A stretch of DNA of 64,000 nt from Acidobacteriota bacterium (GCA_029263395.1 JAJCXO010000285.1:122128-186127), one strand, 5' to 3'; positions 34,119 to 42,433 are shown, counted from the stretch's first letter. Notes: generated by a model not told the origin, from the sequence alone. Made by a program: numbers and translations.

Positions 34119-36641
34119 ATGCTGAGACCGGTCCGTGCCTTCACCGTGTTACTGTTTTTGGTCAACCTAGCCTGCGCCGGTTTATCCCTCGCCGGTCCAT
34201 CCATAGCCGCTGACACCGGCAGCCTCGACGTCGACTCGGACTTCGTCGATCAGGCTGAACTGATCATCGTTGGCCACATCTTGGATCAAAATCTCGAAAA
34301 CTGGATCGACCAGCCGATGATCCAATATCAGGTGGCGGTAGACGAGGTGCTCGAGGGAACCCTCCTGGCCAGCCCGATCGCTGTCCAGGTGGGAGCTGCG
34401 GTGCCGTTGACGGAGGGTGAACGGGTGCTGCTGGCCCTGGGAGCCCCGCTGCAGAACGGCAACTACAAGGCTCTCGGGGACGGGGCAGGTGTGTTTCATA
34501 TTGGCATCATCGAGGACACCGAAGTCGCCTATCGCAAACTACGGACCTCTGACGAGGCCGAGCTCGCACCTCTTGCAACACCTGAGCAGCAGGTCGTTCG
34601 AGATCTCGCGACATTCACCCACTGGCTCACCCATCGAGCCCATGGCGCAAAGCCCGAGGTCGACTACTTTCGCACCGTCCCATCAACCGAGCTGATGACC
34701 TCCAGCAAGCCTTTACTGTCGATTCCGGAAGGATCGAGCCAAAGCCTACCGCTGAAGGTCGACCCGTTGGGCACGGTTACCGATCGCTTGGGAGACAGCT
34801 CCGTGCTGTCCGACCTGCTGTCCGCTACCGTTCGAGCCAACAGCACCACTCTGTTCCTCGATGTGCGCTACCGTGAGGGCTTCTCGAACGATCTCACCAT
34901 CACACAATTCCGCTTCGATACCGACCAGAACATCGCCACCGGTCGCCTCCTAGGCATCGGTGCCGGCCTCATCGGCATCGACGCCGGAGTCAACATCGGG
35001 GGCTCAGCCCTCGGCAACCAGGCGCAGGTTTTTGTCGATGACGGCACAACTCGGACGGTTGTCGGCCAGTTTCCAGCTACGGCGCGAGCCGATGGCTATA
35101 GCGTGGCCGTGCCGTTGACAACCATTGCGGACGAGGGTTTCTTCAATTTCTCGGTGATCAGCTTTTCGAGTCAAACGGGCCGCAGTCAAGATTTCATGCC
35201 CGATCTCGACCTGCCACCGGCAACCACTGGCACGGGTGTCCTAGCGGCCCCCGACACGCTACAAGCGACGGTGGCATCACCGGATCAGATCAACCTGACC
35301 TGGAATGATCGGTCGAATATCGAACAGGCCTTCGAAATCCAACGCCGTTCCGGGAGCTCAGGCTACCAGACCATCGCCAACGTCGGTTCGAATGTCACCG
35401 TCTATGCCGATCAACCCTTGGCTGCTGGCATGACCTACACCTACCGGGTCCGCGCTCGCGGCACCAACGGCACCTCCGACTACTCAGCAGAGGCCTCGGC
35501 AACCCTTCCCAACACCGGCGAGGCGACACCCACCAACCTGGTCGCCCAGGCGCTGTCGGCGTCCGAGATCCAACTCGACTGGACTGACAATGCCACCAGC
35601 GAAGAGGGTTACCAGGTCGAGATGCAGTCTGCCGGAGGATTCAGCCTCACCCAGACCCTGCCAGCCGACAGCGCCACGACAACGGTCTCCGGTCTGGATG
35701 CCGCCACCCTCTACACCTTCAGAGTTCGGGCAACCGGCGGGGCCGGTAACTCCCCCTACTCCAACCAGGCAAGCGCAACCACATTCGCCGCCGACATCGA
35801 GCCCTGTGAGCCCAGTGCAACTACCCTGTGCTTGAACGACGGACGGTTCAAGGTCGACGTCGCCTGGCAAGACTTCGCAGGCAACACTGGCTCGGCAGTT
35901 GACGCCGGTTTGGTGTCCACAGATTCGGGGTTGCTCTACTTCTTCGATGCCAACAATTGGGAGATGTTGGTCAAGGTGCTCGACGGCTGTGACATTACCA
36001 ACCACTTTTGGGTGTTTGCCGCCGCCACCACCGACGTCGGCTACACGCTCACCGTCACCGACTCGCTGACCGGCACCGTCAAGACCTACCAGAATGCTCT
36101 TGGCGATGCGGCGCCGGCGATCACCGACACCGAAGCTTTCGCCACCTGCACTGCCGGCTCACGAACCACCGGCTCACGAACCACCGGCTCAAGAAACACC
36201 GGCTCAAGCAATACCGGCTCAAGCAATACCGGCTCAAACCAGGTTCAAGGACCTTCGCCAACGCTGACGGACTTGATAACCAAACAAGGCACCTGCGAGC
36301 CGAGCGACACCACTCTGTGTCTCAACCAGGGGCGCTATCAAGTGGAAGTGGACTGGACGACCAACGACGACAGCGGGATGGGGCAAGCCGACGGTTTCCA
36401 ATCGGCGGATTCAGCTCTGCTGTGGTTCTTCTCGCCCAACAACCTGGAAATGCTCGTCAAAGTCCTCGACGGCTGTGCGGTCAACAATCGCATCTGGGTT
36501 TTTGCTGCTGCCACCACCGACGTCCAGTACACATTGCGGGTGACGGATACGGAAACCGGTGAGGAGAAACGCTACCTCAATCCGGCCGGTAACGCCGCAG
36601 ACGCCATCACCGACACCGATGCATTCGCGGCCTGCCAGTGA
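34119..36641 (+). CDS. Secreted protein with two FN3 domains and two C-terminal Cys-rich modules
   Basis: An 840-residue exported protein. The ATG at 34119 has GGAG 7 bp upstream and a signal peptide (VRAFTVLLFLVNLACAGLSLA); the upstream ATG at 33960 lacks both. Residues 30-200 are unassigned, then comes a beta-rich segment with FRFDTDQNIATG, followed by two fibronectin type III domains (residues about 375-460 and 465-550). Two copies of a roughly 115-residue module follow, each starting CEPS-x-TTLCLN and containing MLVKVLDGC and WVFAAATTDV, and ending in TDT-x-AFA-x-C. Between them is a five-residue tandem repeat linker (GSRTT/GSSNT units). The module pair looks duplicated within the gene. 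A surface or matrix role is likely, but the function is unknown. Confidence 0.85.
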   Translation: MLRPVRAFTVLLFLVNLACAGLSLAGPSIAADTGSLDVDSDFVDQAELIIVGHILDQNLENWIDQPMIQYQVAVDEVLEGTLLASPIAVQVGAAVPLTEGERVLLALGAPLQNGNYKALGDGAGVFHIGIIEDTEVAYRKLRTSDEAELAPLATPEQQVVRDLATFTHWLTHRAHGAKPEVDYFRTVPSTELMTSSKPLLSIPEGSSQSLPLKVDPLGTVTDRLGDSSVLSDLLSATVRANSTTLFLDVRYREGFSNDLTITQFRFDTDQNIATGRLLGIGAGLIGIDAGVNIGGSALGNQAQVFVDDGTTRTVVGQFPATARADGYSVAVPLTTIADEGFFNFSVISFSSQTGRSQDFMPDLDLPPATTGTGVLAAPDTLQATVASPDQINLTWNDRSNIEQAFEIQRRSGSSGYQTIANVGSNVTVYADQPLAAGMTYTYRVRARGTNGTSDYSAEASATLPNTGEATPTNLVAQALSASEIQLDWTDNATSEEGYQVEMQSAGGFSLTQTLPADSATTTVSGLDAATLYTFRVRATGGAGNSPYSNQASATTFAADIEPCEPSATTLCLNDGRFKVDVAWQDFAGNTGSAVDAGLVSTDSGLLYFFDANNWEMLVKVLDGCDITNHFWVFAAATTDVGYTLTVTDSLTGTVKTYQNALGDAAPAITDTEAFATCTAGSRTTGSRTTGSRNTGSSNTGSSNTGSNQVQGPSPTLTDLITKQGTCEPSDTTLCLNQGRYQVEVDWTTNDDSGMGQADGFQSADSALLWFFSPNNLEMLVKVLDGCAVNNRIWVFAAATTDVQYTLRVTDTETGEEKRYLNPAGNAADAITDTDAFAACQ
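36156..36236 (+). repeat. 15-bp tandem repeat array (five units plus a partial)
   Basis: Five 15-bp units starting GGCTCA run from 36156 to 36230, followed by a partial one. Units 1 and 2 are identical, and units 4 and 5 are identical to each other. They encode Gly-Ser-x-x-Thr pentapeptides that form the linker between the two Cys-rich modules of the secreted protein. Confidence 0.92.
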
Positions 36642-36744
36642 ATGGGCGCCGTAACCGGCTGAAGGCAGATTGACGTGAGCGCCCCAATCCGAACAATATC
36701 TTCTATCAGTGACTTGGCCACAGAATCTCTCCTAGGGTAGGATA

Positions 36745-36770
36745 CACTCTGCACCCCGGGGCGCAGAGTG
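36745..36770. promoter_or_regulatory. 8-bp inverted repeat upstream of the AT-hook-tailed gene
   Basis: CACTCTGC (36745-36752) and GCAGAGTG (36763-36770) form a perfect inverted repeat; the 10-base centre itself contains CCCCGGGG. It lies 23 bp before the start codon at 36794, just upstream of the AAAGGAG ribosome site. It could be an operator or an mRNA leader hairpin controlling that gene. Confidence 0.5.
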
Positions 36771-36793
36771 AGCCACTTCTGAAAGGAGCGACG

Positions 36794-37672
36794 ATGGGCA
36801 AGAAGGCATTGGTGAAGCTCGAACAGGGGCTGACGGCGAGTTCGGTGGCTTTTGGCTGTGCATCACTGCTCGACGCCGGCCTCGAAGAGCGATTGGGCTC
36901 GGGTTACGACGACGAGCAAGGGCTCGGCAACGGCGGTCAGCTGGCGGTGCGGGTGGCGCTGCGCATGCAACACTTGAAACACAACTTCGAAGTTGCCCAG
37001 GAGGCCCTGGAACGCATCCGCGATACCTTGCGAGCGGATCGCAAATCACGCGACGTAGTGACCGACAAGCTCTACGAGCGGGTGAAGGATCTCCGCCAGA
37101 TGAGTCGTGCTGCCTTCGAGGGCGACACCGGTGATCGTTTCCTCGGCCTACGCGGCACGCTGCCACGGGAGCCCAAGGAACTTCACGCGCTCACCGGCCC
37201 AGTCGTCAACCGGCTGGCGGACGCCGAGTGGCCGATGCCTCAGACTGTCACGCCTTCGCTGACCGTTGATCGGGACAAGTCCGTCCGATGGGTGATCGAA
37301 CTCTATCGCGAGCTCGACAAGGCGCTGACCAAGGTCAAAGTGAGCGAAACACGGAAGGCTATCGCGCTGGCGGCCAAGGAGAGGGCGGAGGAAGCCCACG
37401 ACGAGTTCCTCGGCAAGGGCAGCCGCTTTCTCGAGGCGGCTCTCGATCTCGCCGGGCTAGACGACCTGGCAGCAGCGGTGCGACCAGACCAGGGTCGCCG
37501 AGGGCGACCACCCAAGAAGAAACTCGCCGCCGCCAAGCCCACCGCCAACACCACGTTACTCGCTGCGGCCAGCGCGCAGATCAAGGCCCAGCTGCCCGCC
37601 AAGAGCCAAGCTTCGGGAGACGACGGTGAACGTGCCGATTTGCTGCCGGACGTGGACGACGAGGCCCGCTAA
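36794..37672 (+). CDS. Uncharacterised protein with an AT-hook-like tail
   Basis: A 292-residue soluble protein with AAAGGAG 7 bp before its ATG. It is mostly helical: a first segment (LVKLEQGLTASSVAFGCASL), a central region with KHNFEVAQEALERIRDTLRA and KSRDVVTDKLYERVKDLRQM, and a long charged helix (WVIELYRELDKALTKVKVSE). Near residue 235 it has RRGRPPKKK, the RGRP core of an AT-hook DNA-binding motif, followed by an Ala/Lys/Pro-rich tail and an acidic end (LLPDVDDEAR). There is no signal peptide. The 84-bp repeat array begins 28 bp after its stop. A DNA-associated role is suggested only by the tail. I do not recognise the family. Confidence 0.72.
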   Translation: MGKKALVKLEQGLTASSVAFGCASLLDAGLEERLGSGYDDEQGLGNGGQLAVRVALRMQHLKHNFEVAQEALERIRDTLRADRKSRDVVTDKLYERVKDLRQMSRAAFEGDTGDRFLGLRGTLPREPKELHALTGPVVNRLADAEWPMPQTVTPSLTVDRDKSVRWVIELYRELDKALTKVKVSETRKAIALAAKERAEEAHDEFLGKGSRFLEAALDLAGLDDLAAAVRPDQGRRGRPPKKKLAAAKPTANTTLLAAASAQIKAQLPAKSQASGDDGERADLLPDVDDEAR

Positions 37673-37700
37673 AACCCTACTGCCGAGCCCAACTGTAATT

Positions 37701-37952
37701 GCGAGGGAATAATCGAACCTTGCTTCCACAGTGGGTGATTGGCCCCTTTGTCGAGCCCAAGAAGCGTAAAACCCCGCTGTAGGAGCGAAGGAATAATCGA
37801 ACCTTGCTTCCACAGTGGGTGAATGGGCTTCTTGTCGACCGACAGAAGCGATATCACCCGCTGTGGAAGCGAGGGAATAATCGAACCTCGCCTCCACAGT
37901 TGGTGATTGGGCTTCTTGTCGAGCTCGAGACGCGTGATCACCTGCTGTGAAC
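37701..37952. repeat. Three tandem 84-bp repeats with internal hairpins
   Basis: Units at 37701-37784, 37785-37868 and 37869-37952 share GGAATAATCGAACC near their start and a run ending in CTGT followed by GGA or GAA. Each contains inverted arms, so both a within-unit and a between-unit hairpin can form: CTGTGGAAGC at the end of unit 2/start of unit 3 faces GCTTCCACAG of unit 2. A degenerate fourth unit may follow. Three in-frame 28-residue repeats appear if the minus strand is read, but no start site or domain supports a protein. The TGTAGGAGCG/TGTGGAAGCG core is reminiscent of REP-type elements. Confidence 0.85.
37806..37870. repeat. 65-nt two-step hairpin in the second 84-bp unit
   Basis: The outer arms GCTTCCACAGTGGGTGA and TCACCCGCTGTGGAAGC pair over 17 positions with one mismatch, and the inner arms GCTTCTTGTC and GACAGAAGC pair with one bulged base around a GACC turn. 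This is close to a perfect long palindrome. Units 1 and 3 have the same layout with more mismatches. Confidence 0.8.
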
Positions 37953-38264
37953 CCAGGGTGCAAGGCCAACCTTGCATCGACTGCATCCATGAGACTACTG
38001 GCGGCAATCCCGCGGCCGTCGATTGCAACCGGGTCGACACTGCCGAACGGTTGAACCTCTCCGGTCTCCAAGGCCCGCAACAGCAAGACGGACCGTGGCA
38101 CTCGTCGAATCCCCCACCAGTCCAAAGTGGGGAACCGAGATCGGCCCTGGATCGACGATCAACACGTCCTCGGCTTGATCTTATGGATCAATTCCCGCAT
38201 TACTCAGCGGGAAGATCGCCGAGTCGACTTCAATTCAACATCTCGAAAATATTGACGGGTAGCC
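37953..38264. other. Intergenic region after the 84-bp repeats
   Basis: About 310 bp between the repeat array and the stop of the first small paralogue. On the minus strand a frame runs through it (RSVLLLRALETGEVQPFGSV and onward) that is continuous with the repeats, but it lacks a supported start and a known domain. It could be a decayed gene fragment. CCCGC and GCGGG near 38191-38210 flank a small hairpin, but no convincing T-run terminator was found. Confidence 0.4.
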
Positions 38265-38675
38265 CTAGACTGGCTCCCACTGGACTGTCAGACGACGATT
38301 TTGTGCTCCCGATGCGTCGTCTGGAAAAAATACCTTGCCCCGCTGAGTCCGGTATTGAACTTGAACATGAAACTCATCATGTGATGCGGCATACTCGGTC
38401 ACACACCCGTGGAGCTCTACCGCTCGGTACGCCCAGCTGTAGGTATTCCCAGTATTCGTTTGTCCGATGACCTGGTCACCCACACGAATGCGAAACTCGG
38501 TATTTGTGTTGGCGGTATCACTCTGAACCCGGGACATGTGGGCGTGCACCAGAATCTTGTAGACCGTACCCTTATCTACATCACAGTCAATTTTCATATC
38601 ACTCGCTGGAATACTCGCCCAATCTGTGCTGGTACCGTCTTCCGAATCTGTCCACTCTGCGGTTTTCATAAACAT
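38265..38675 (-). CDS. Small uncharacterised beta-rich protein, paralogue A
   Basis: A 136-residue protein. The ATG at 38675 has GGAG about 7 bp upstream; a longer frame to 38771 is not supported. Its sequence runs MFMKTAEWTDSEDGTSTDWA, then MKIDCDVDKG, VYKILVHAHMSRVQSD, TEFRIRVGDQVIGQTNTGNT and HDEFHVQVQYRTQ, an alternating pattern typical of an all-beta sandwich. It is clearly homologous along its whole length to the gene just upstream (77 bp away), so this is a tandem duplication. No signal peptide is present. GC content is visibly lower than in the surrounding genes. The family is not recognised; binding or coat-like roles would fit a small beta protein, but this is speculation. Confidence 0.78.
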   Translation of the reverse strand: MFMKTAEWTDSEDGTSTDWASIPASDMKIDCDVDKGTVYKILVHAHMSRVQSDTANTNTEFRIRVGDQVIGQTNTGNTYSWAYRAVELHGCVTEYAASHDEFHVQVQYRTQRGKVFFPDDASGAQNRRLTVQWEPV

Positions 38676-38752
38676 GTCTGTTCTCCTTAGCGTTTCAGTT
38701 TTGTCGTCAAGAACTACGTGTCGGATCCACCTCGGCATGAACTGAAGTGGAC

Positions 38753-39166
38753 TTATTTGATAGGCCCCCACATCGCCGTCAGCCGACGCGATTGACTGCC
38801 AGCGGAGTTCTCCGCGAACTGAACGGTTCCACCCTGAGTCCGGTATTCCACTCGCACATGCACTTCGTCATGCAACGCCGTGTATTCTTCCAGGCAGCCA
38901 TGAAACTCTACCGCCCGATACGACCAGCTATAGGTATTCCCGGTATTGGTTCGCCCCACTACCTCGTCACCGACCCGTATCCTGAATTCGGTATTGATGT
39001 TGGCGGCACTACTCTGCACACGGGAGAGATGCGCGAGCACAAGGATCTTGTAGTTCTTGCCCTTTTCCACATCAAAGTCCATCTTCATTTCACTGCCCGG
39101 GATACTCGCCCAATCCGTACTGGTTCCGTCTTCGGCATCCGTCCACTCTCTGGTTTTCATAAACAT
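38753..39166 (-). CDS. Small uncharacterised beta-rich protein, paralogue B
   Basis: A 137-residue protein with AAGGAG upstream of its ATG. It shares most of its residues with paralogue A, including MFMKT-x-EWTD-x-EDGTSTDWASIP, the TEFRIRVGD-x-V block, NTGNTYSW-x-YRAVE and the final RRLT-x-x-W. Conservation is spread evenly, and the variable positions are mainly in the second half (HGCLEEYTALHDE against HGCVTEYAASHDE). It lies upstream of paralogue A on the same strand, so both are probably co-transcribed. The next gene upstream on that strand is the pseudo-receiver LuxR regulator, 105 bp away. Function unknown. Confidence 0.8.
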   Translation of the reverse strand: MFMKTREWTDAEDGTSTDWASIPGSEMKMDFDVEKGKNYKILVLAHLSRVQSSAANINTEFRIRVGDEVVGRTNTGNTYSWSYRAVEFHGCLEEYTALHDEVHVRVEYRTQGGTVQFAENSAGSQSRRLTAMWGPIK

Positions 39167-39271
39167 GACTATCTCCTTGATTAATTCGACTCTCTAGATT
39201 GCAACGGCTTCAACAGTGATCTTCTCGCTAAATTCGTCAGAGGAACATCGGACAAAGTCTGATATATCCAT

Positions 39272-40018
39272 TCACAAAACCGTAGACATCGCTGACTGAG
39301 CATGGACACCGTAATCGCCGAAGCCCAAACCTGAGCCCCCGCGGACGGATCCGCGATAGCCGTAATTCTCGGCCGGAACCTCGGATGTCAAACCCTCTTG
39401 GATGGCATATTTGACAAGATTGGCAAAGCGACGAATATGAAGCTTTTCCATTATGTTTTTCCGGTGAGTGTGAACGGTTTTGGTACTGATACAGAGTTGA
39501 TCTGCCAGCTCACTTGCAGATTGCCCCTCAGCCAACCATTGCAGCACTTCCCGCTCGCGCTCAGTCAACACACTGAACACTGAGGATGCCGGATCTCGAG
39601 CGGATTTAGCCGCACCTACGAGACTGCCGGCGACGGCTGGCGAAACATAAGTCCCTTGCGCCAAGAGGATCCGCACCGCCTGCTGGAACTCCTCGAGGGA
39701 ACAATTCTTGAGGACATACCCGGTGGCGCCCGCACGCCATGCCGCCGCCACCAGCTTGGCGTCCGATCGCTGGGCGATACAGAGGACTTTGGGCTTGGGG
39801 TAGCTAGCGCTGATGCGCCTGGCGGCATCAATGCCATTGAGTCCCTCCAAAGCAATATCCAGGATCACCAGGTCCGGCCGGATTTCCCGGGCGAGTCGAA
39901 TGGCATCCGAGCCACTTCGGGCCCGTCCGACAACCTCCATACCCTGCATCTCGTCGATCAGTTGTCCTATACCTAGTAGAAAGAGTTGCTGGCGGGCTGC
40001 GATCAAAACTCGAGTCAT
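39272..40018 (-). CDS. NarL/LuxR-type regulator with an atypical receiver
   Basis: A 248-residue protein. The receiver domain keeps the phospho-acceptor Asp (LVILDIALEGLNG) and the Lys (GYVLKN), but the usual N-terminal acidic pair is replaced: the strand reads VLIAARQQLFL instead of VLIADDH. Magnesium-dependent phosphorylation is therefore doubtful. A LuxR-type helix-turn-helix follows (LTEREREVLQWLAEGQSASE, then LADQLCISTKTVHTHRKNI). The last 35 residues are Gly/Ser/Tyr-rich. It is transcribed toward the two small paralogues and may control them. Upstream lies a 459-bp region with a palindromic motif. A partner kinase is not adjacent. Confidence 0.88.
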   Translation of the reverse strand: MTRVLIAARQQLFLLGIGQLIDEMQGMEVVGRARSGSDAIRLAREIRPDLVILDIALEGLNGIDAARRISASYPKPKVLCIAQRSDAKLVAAAWRAGATGYVLKNCSLEEFQQAVRILLAQGTYVSPAVAGSLVGAAKSARDPASSVFSVLTEREREVLQWLAEGQSASELADQLCISTKTVHTHRKNIMEKLHIRRFANLVKYAIQEGLTSEVPAENYGYRGSVRGGSGLGFGDYGVHAQSAMSTVL

Positions 40019-40477
40019 GTCACCTTCTCCTCTTGTGGTGCAGCGTCAGGGGGGCGAAGCCGCTATGCCCATCCGACCCTCTTGCCGTTGGGGATTACGC
40101 GGCTTGAGAAGGTTGAATTGCAAGGCACGAGCCAAGGTCTGGTAGGGGGTTAATGAGGAGGACCCTGGCCGATCAAGAACCGCCCCCATGCTTCCTAAAA
40201 CACAGAATCTCGCGTCATGACCGACCGTGTAAACGTCTTTTTTTCAGCACTTTGCCGACGGGTCCTGGCTGTTCGCCGCGAGAACACCAGGGTGGAGTCG
40301 ATCAAGCCAACGCGGGCGATACCGCCGCAGCGACGCGGCACAAGATGGCTGCCGAAGGCACAACGCAAGATGTCCATGGACGTTCTTGGACATCTCTAAG
40401 ATGTCCTCGCCACAGACAAGCATCTGGGCCACACCGACTCGCCTCGAAGAGGATCGACGGGTTACGATGGGCTCACT
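40019..40477. promoter_or_regulatory. Divergent intergenic region with an AGATGTCC palindrome
   Basis: This 459-bp region separates the LuxR-type regulator from the polyferredoxin gene. It holds AGATGTCC at 40368-40375, its reverse complement GGACATCT at 40388-40395 and a third AGATGTCC at 40399-40406. This is either a pair of operator half-sites or an RNA hairpin with a repeat. They lie about 70-110 bp before the polyferredoxin start. The open frame that crosses the region on the plus strand (from 40153) is a shadow of the next gene. Nothing else is supported. Confidence 0.45.
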
Positions 40478-42433
40478 ATGTCCAGGCTACCGGTGATCCA
40501 ACCGAAGACTCGCATCCGGACCTCGCGCAGCACACGCTGGCGAGCAGCTGTGTTGATCCTTGTCCACCTGTTGATTGCCGCCCACATTGCCCATTGGCTG
40601 ACGAAAGGGCGCACGGTGACGCCGGTCGAGCCGTCGGAGGCGGCGGCCTTGGCGTTGACCGGGACGGTCAACACCGGCTTGGTGTTCTTCTCGATCGCCA
40701 TCCTCCTGACCGCCGTGTTTGGCCGCTTCTTTTGTGGCTGGGGCTGCCACCTGGTGGCACTACAGGATATGGCGCGAGCGCTGCTCGAAAAATTCGGACG
40801 CCGGCCGAAACCGCTACGCTCGCGACTGCTGCGCTGGGTGCCGATGATCGCCTTCGTTTATGCCTTCTTGTGGCCGGTGATCTATCGGCTGGCAGCTGGA
40901 CAACCGATGCCCGCACTCCAGACCGAGTTCACCACCACGGAATTTTGGGCCACCTTCCCGGGCTGGATCATCGGCGGTCTCACCTTCTTGATCTGCGGCT
41001 TTCTGACGGTGTACTTCCTCGGCGCCAAAGGCTTCTGCACCTACGCTTGTCCCTACGGTGCAATCTTCGGCGTCGCCGAACGCCTGTCCCCGTTCCGCAT
41101 TCGGGTGACTGACGCCTGCGAGGGCTGCGGACATTGTACTGCGGTGTGTACCTCGAACGTGCGGGTGCACGAGGAAGTGCGCGACTTCGGCATGGTGGTC
41201 GACAGTGGCTGTATGAAGTGTCTCGACTGTGTCAGCGTCTGCCCCAACGATGCGCTCTACTACGGTGCGGGCCCCTTACCGCTTGTCACCAAGCCCCGCG
41301 CCGATGGCCGCAAAATGAAGCGGTTCCCGTTGAGCTGGGCCGAAGAGGGTGTTGCTGCAGCAGCGTTCGCCGCCGGGTTCTTCACCTTCCGTGGCCTCTA
41401 CGGTGAGGTGCCCTTCCTCATGGCGTTGGGTTTGGCCGGGGTGCTGGCGTATCTGGTGCTGATGTCATTCCAGATCGCTACACGGCCGAATATGACCTTC
41501 AAGGGCTGGCGGTTCAAGCGCGGCGGCAGCCTGCAACCGGCAGCGTTTGGCCTACTTGCTGGCATGACCCTGTTGGCGGGGTTCTGGGTCCATAGCGCGA
41601 TCGTGCGTTACCATACCTATGCTGGCGACGCTGGCTACCGCTCGGCCAAGGCCTGGCAAGCGGTGGTATTCGACGTCGTGGCCCCGCAACCCGCAATCGA
41701 ATCCACTGACCGGGACCGCATCGCTCAGGGCTTCTCAGCGTTCGAAAATGTCCGCAACCTGGGCCTGATCGACAGCCGAGGATTGGACGCCAAGATGGCC
41801 TGGCAGGCCGCACTGCTGGGCCTGGAAGCGGAGTTGGAAACCCACGCGCTGGCCGCGCTCGAAAAGAACGACTTGCCAGTCGAGATGCATCAGCTACTCG
41901 GTCGCCGGGCGTTCGAAGCCGGCGATCCAGCGAGTGCAGCAAGCCATTTCGAACGTGCGGTCGAAGCGGATGGCGACCAGCTCTGGGCACGTATCAACCT
42001 CGGTGTTGCGCAGACTCAGAGCGGTCGCTTGGATTTGGCCAAGGCAACCTTCGAGGAAACCGTCGATGAGTTCGGCGAAAGTGTCACTCTGGCCTACAAC
42101 CTGGGCCTGGTCGAAGCCTACGCTGGACAAATTATGGCCGCCACCACGCAGTTCGGACGAGCCGTCGAGCTCGACCCGAGGCACTTACCGGCACGCGAGA
42201 ACTTCGCCGGCATGTTGGCCACCCTGGGTCGCTTCGAAGAGAGCGCCGATCAATATGCCCTGGCCGTCGAGATGGCGCCGACAGATCCCCAGACACGCGT
42301 CCTCTTTGCCCGCGTGCTGGCGGCTGCTGGACGCTTCGAAGAGGCGTCGGAGCAGGTGGGTGAGGCACTCAGTATCCATCCCGACTCAGTCGAGGCTCGA
42401 CAACTCCAGGCTCAACTTCGTTCAAATCCATGA
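40478..42433 (+). CDS. NapH/CcoG-like polyferredoxin fused to TPR repeats
   Basis: A 651-residue membrane protein. Three or four helices in the first 190 residues (AVLILVHLLIAAHIAHWL, GLVFFSIAILLTAVFGRFFC, FLICGFLTVYFLGAKGFC) carry the NapH-type motifs FFCGWGCH and FCTYACPYG, followed by two 4Fe-4S cluster motifs (CEGCGHCTAVC and CMKCLDCVSVC). Two more helices lie near residues 285-340, and another near 360. From about residue 440 to the end are five TPR-like units (LLGRRAFEAGDPASAASHFE, LARVLAAAGRFEEASEQVGE). NapH/NosR-type proteins move electrons from the quinone pool to periplasmic acceptors. The TPR half would sit outside or inside to recruit a partner. No partner oxidoreductase is adjacent. 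Confidence 0.88.
   Translation: MSRLPVIQPKTRIRTSRSTRWRAAVLILVHLLIAAHIAHWLTKGRTVTPVEPSEAAALALTGTVNTGLVFFSIAILLTAVFGRFFCGWGCHLVALQDMARALLEKFGRRPKPLRSRLLRWVPMIAFVYAFLWPVIYRLAAGQPMPALQTEFTTTEFWATFPGWIIGGLTFLICGFLTVYFLGAKGFCTYACPYGAIFGVAERLSPFRIRVTDACEGCGHCTAVCTSNVRVHEEVRDFGMVVDSGCMKCLDCVSVCPNDALYYGAGPLPLVTKPRADGRKMKRFPLSWAEEGVAAAAFAAGFFTFRGLYGEVPFLMALGLAGVLAYLVLMSFQIATRPNMTFKGWRFKRGGSLQPAAFGLLAGMTLLAGFWVHSAIVRYHTYAGDAGYRSAKAWQAVVFDVVAPQPAIESTDRDRIAQGFSAFENVRNLGLIDSRGLDAKMAWQAALLGLEAELETHALAALEKNDLPVEMHQLLGRRAFEAGDPASAASHFERAVEADGDQLWARINLGVAQTQSGRLDLAKATFEETVDEFGESVTLAYNLGLVEAYAGQIMAATTQFGRAVELDPRHLPARENFAGMLATLGRFEESADQYALAVEMAPTDPQTRVLFARVLAAAGRFEEASEQVGEALSIHPDSVEARQLQAQLRSNP

Noticed and set aside
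37701..37952. CRISPR array or tRNA-like element
   Set aside because: Units are directly adjacent without unique spacers, and the GGTTCGATTATTCC match to a tRNA T-loop is not supported by acceptor or anticodon arms.
37556..38125. Minus-strand ORF of 189 residues with 28-residue repeats across the 84-bp array
   Set aside because: The repeats are a consequence of the 84-bp DNA period (a multiple of three). The frame overlaps the AT-hook-tailed gene, has no ribosome site and matches no domain I know. Hairpin structure explains the region better.
40153..41112. Plus-strand ORF of 319 residues overlapping the polyferredoxin gene start
   Set aside because: Other frame of the polyferredoxin gene; low-complexity Arg/His-rich product with no motif.
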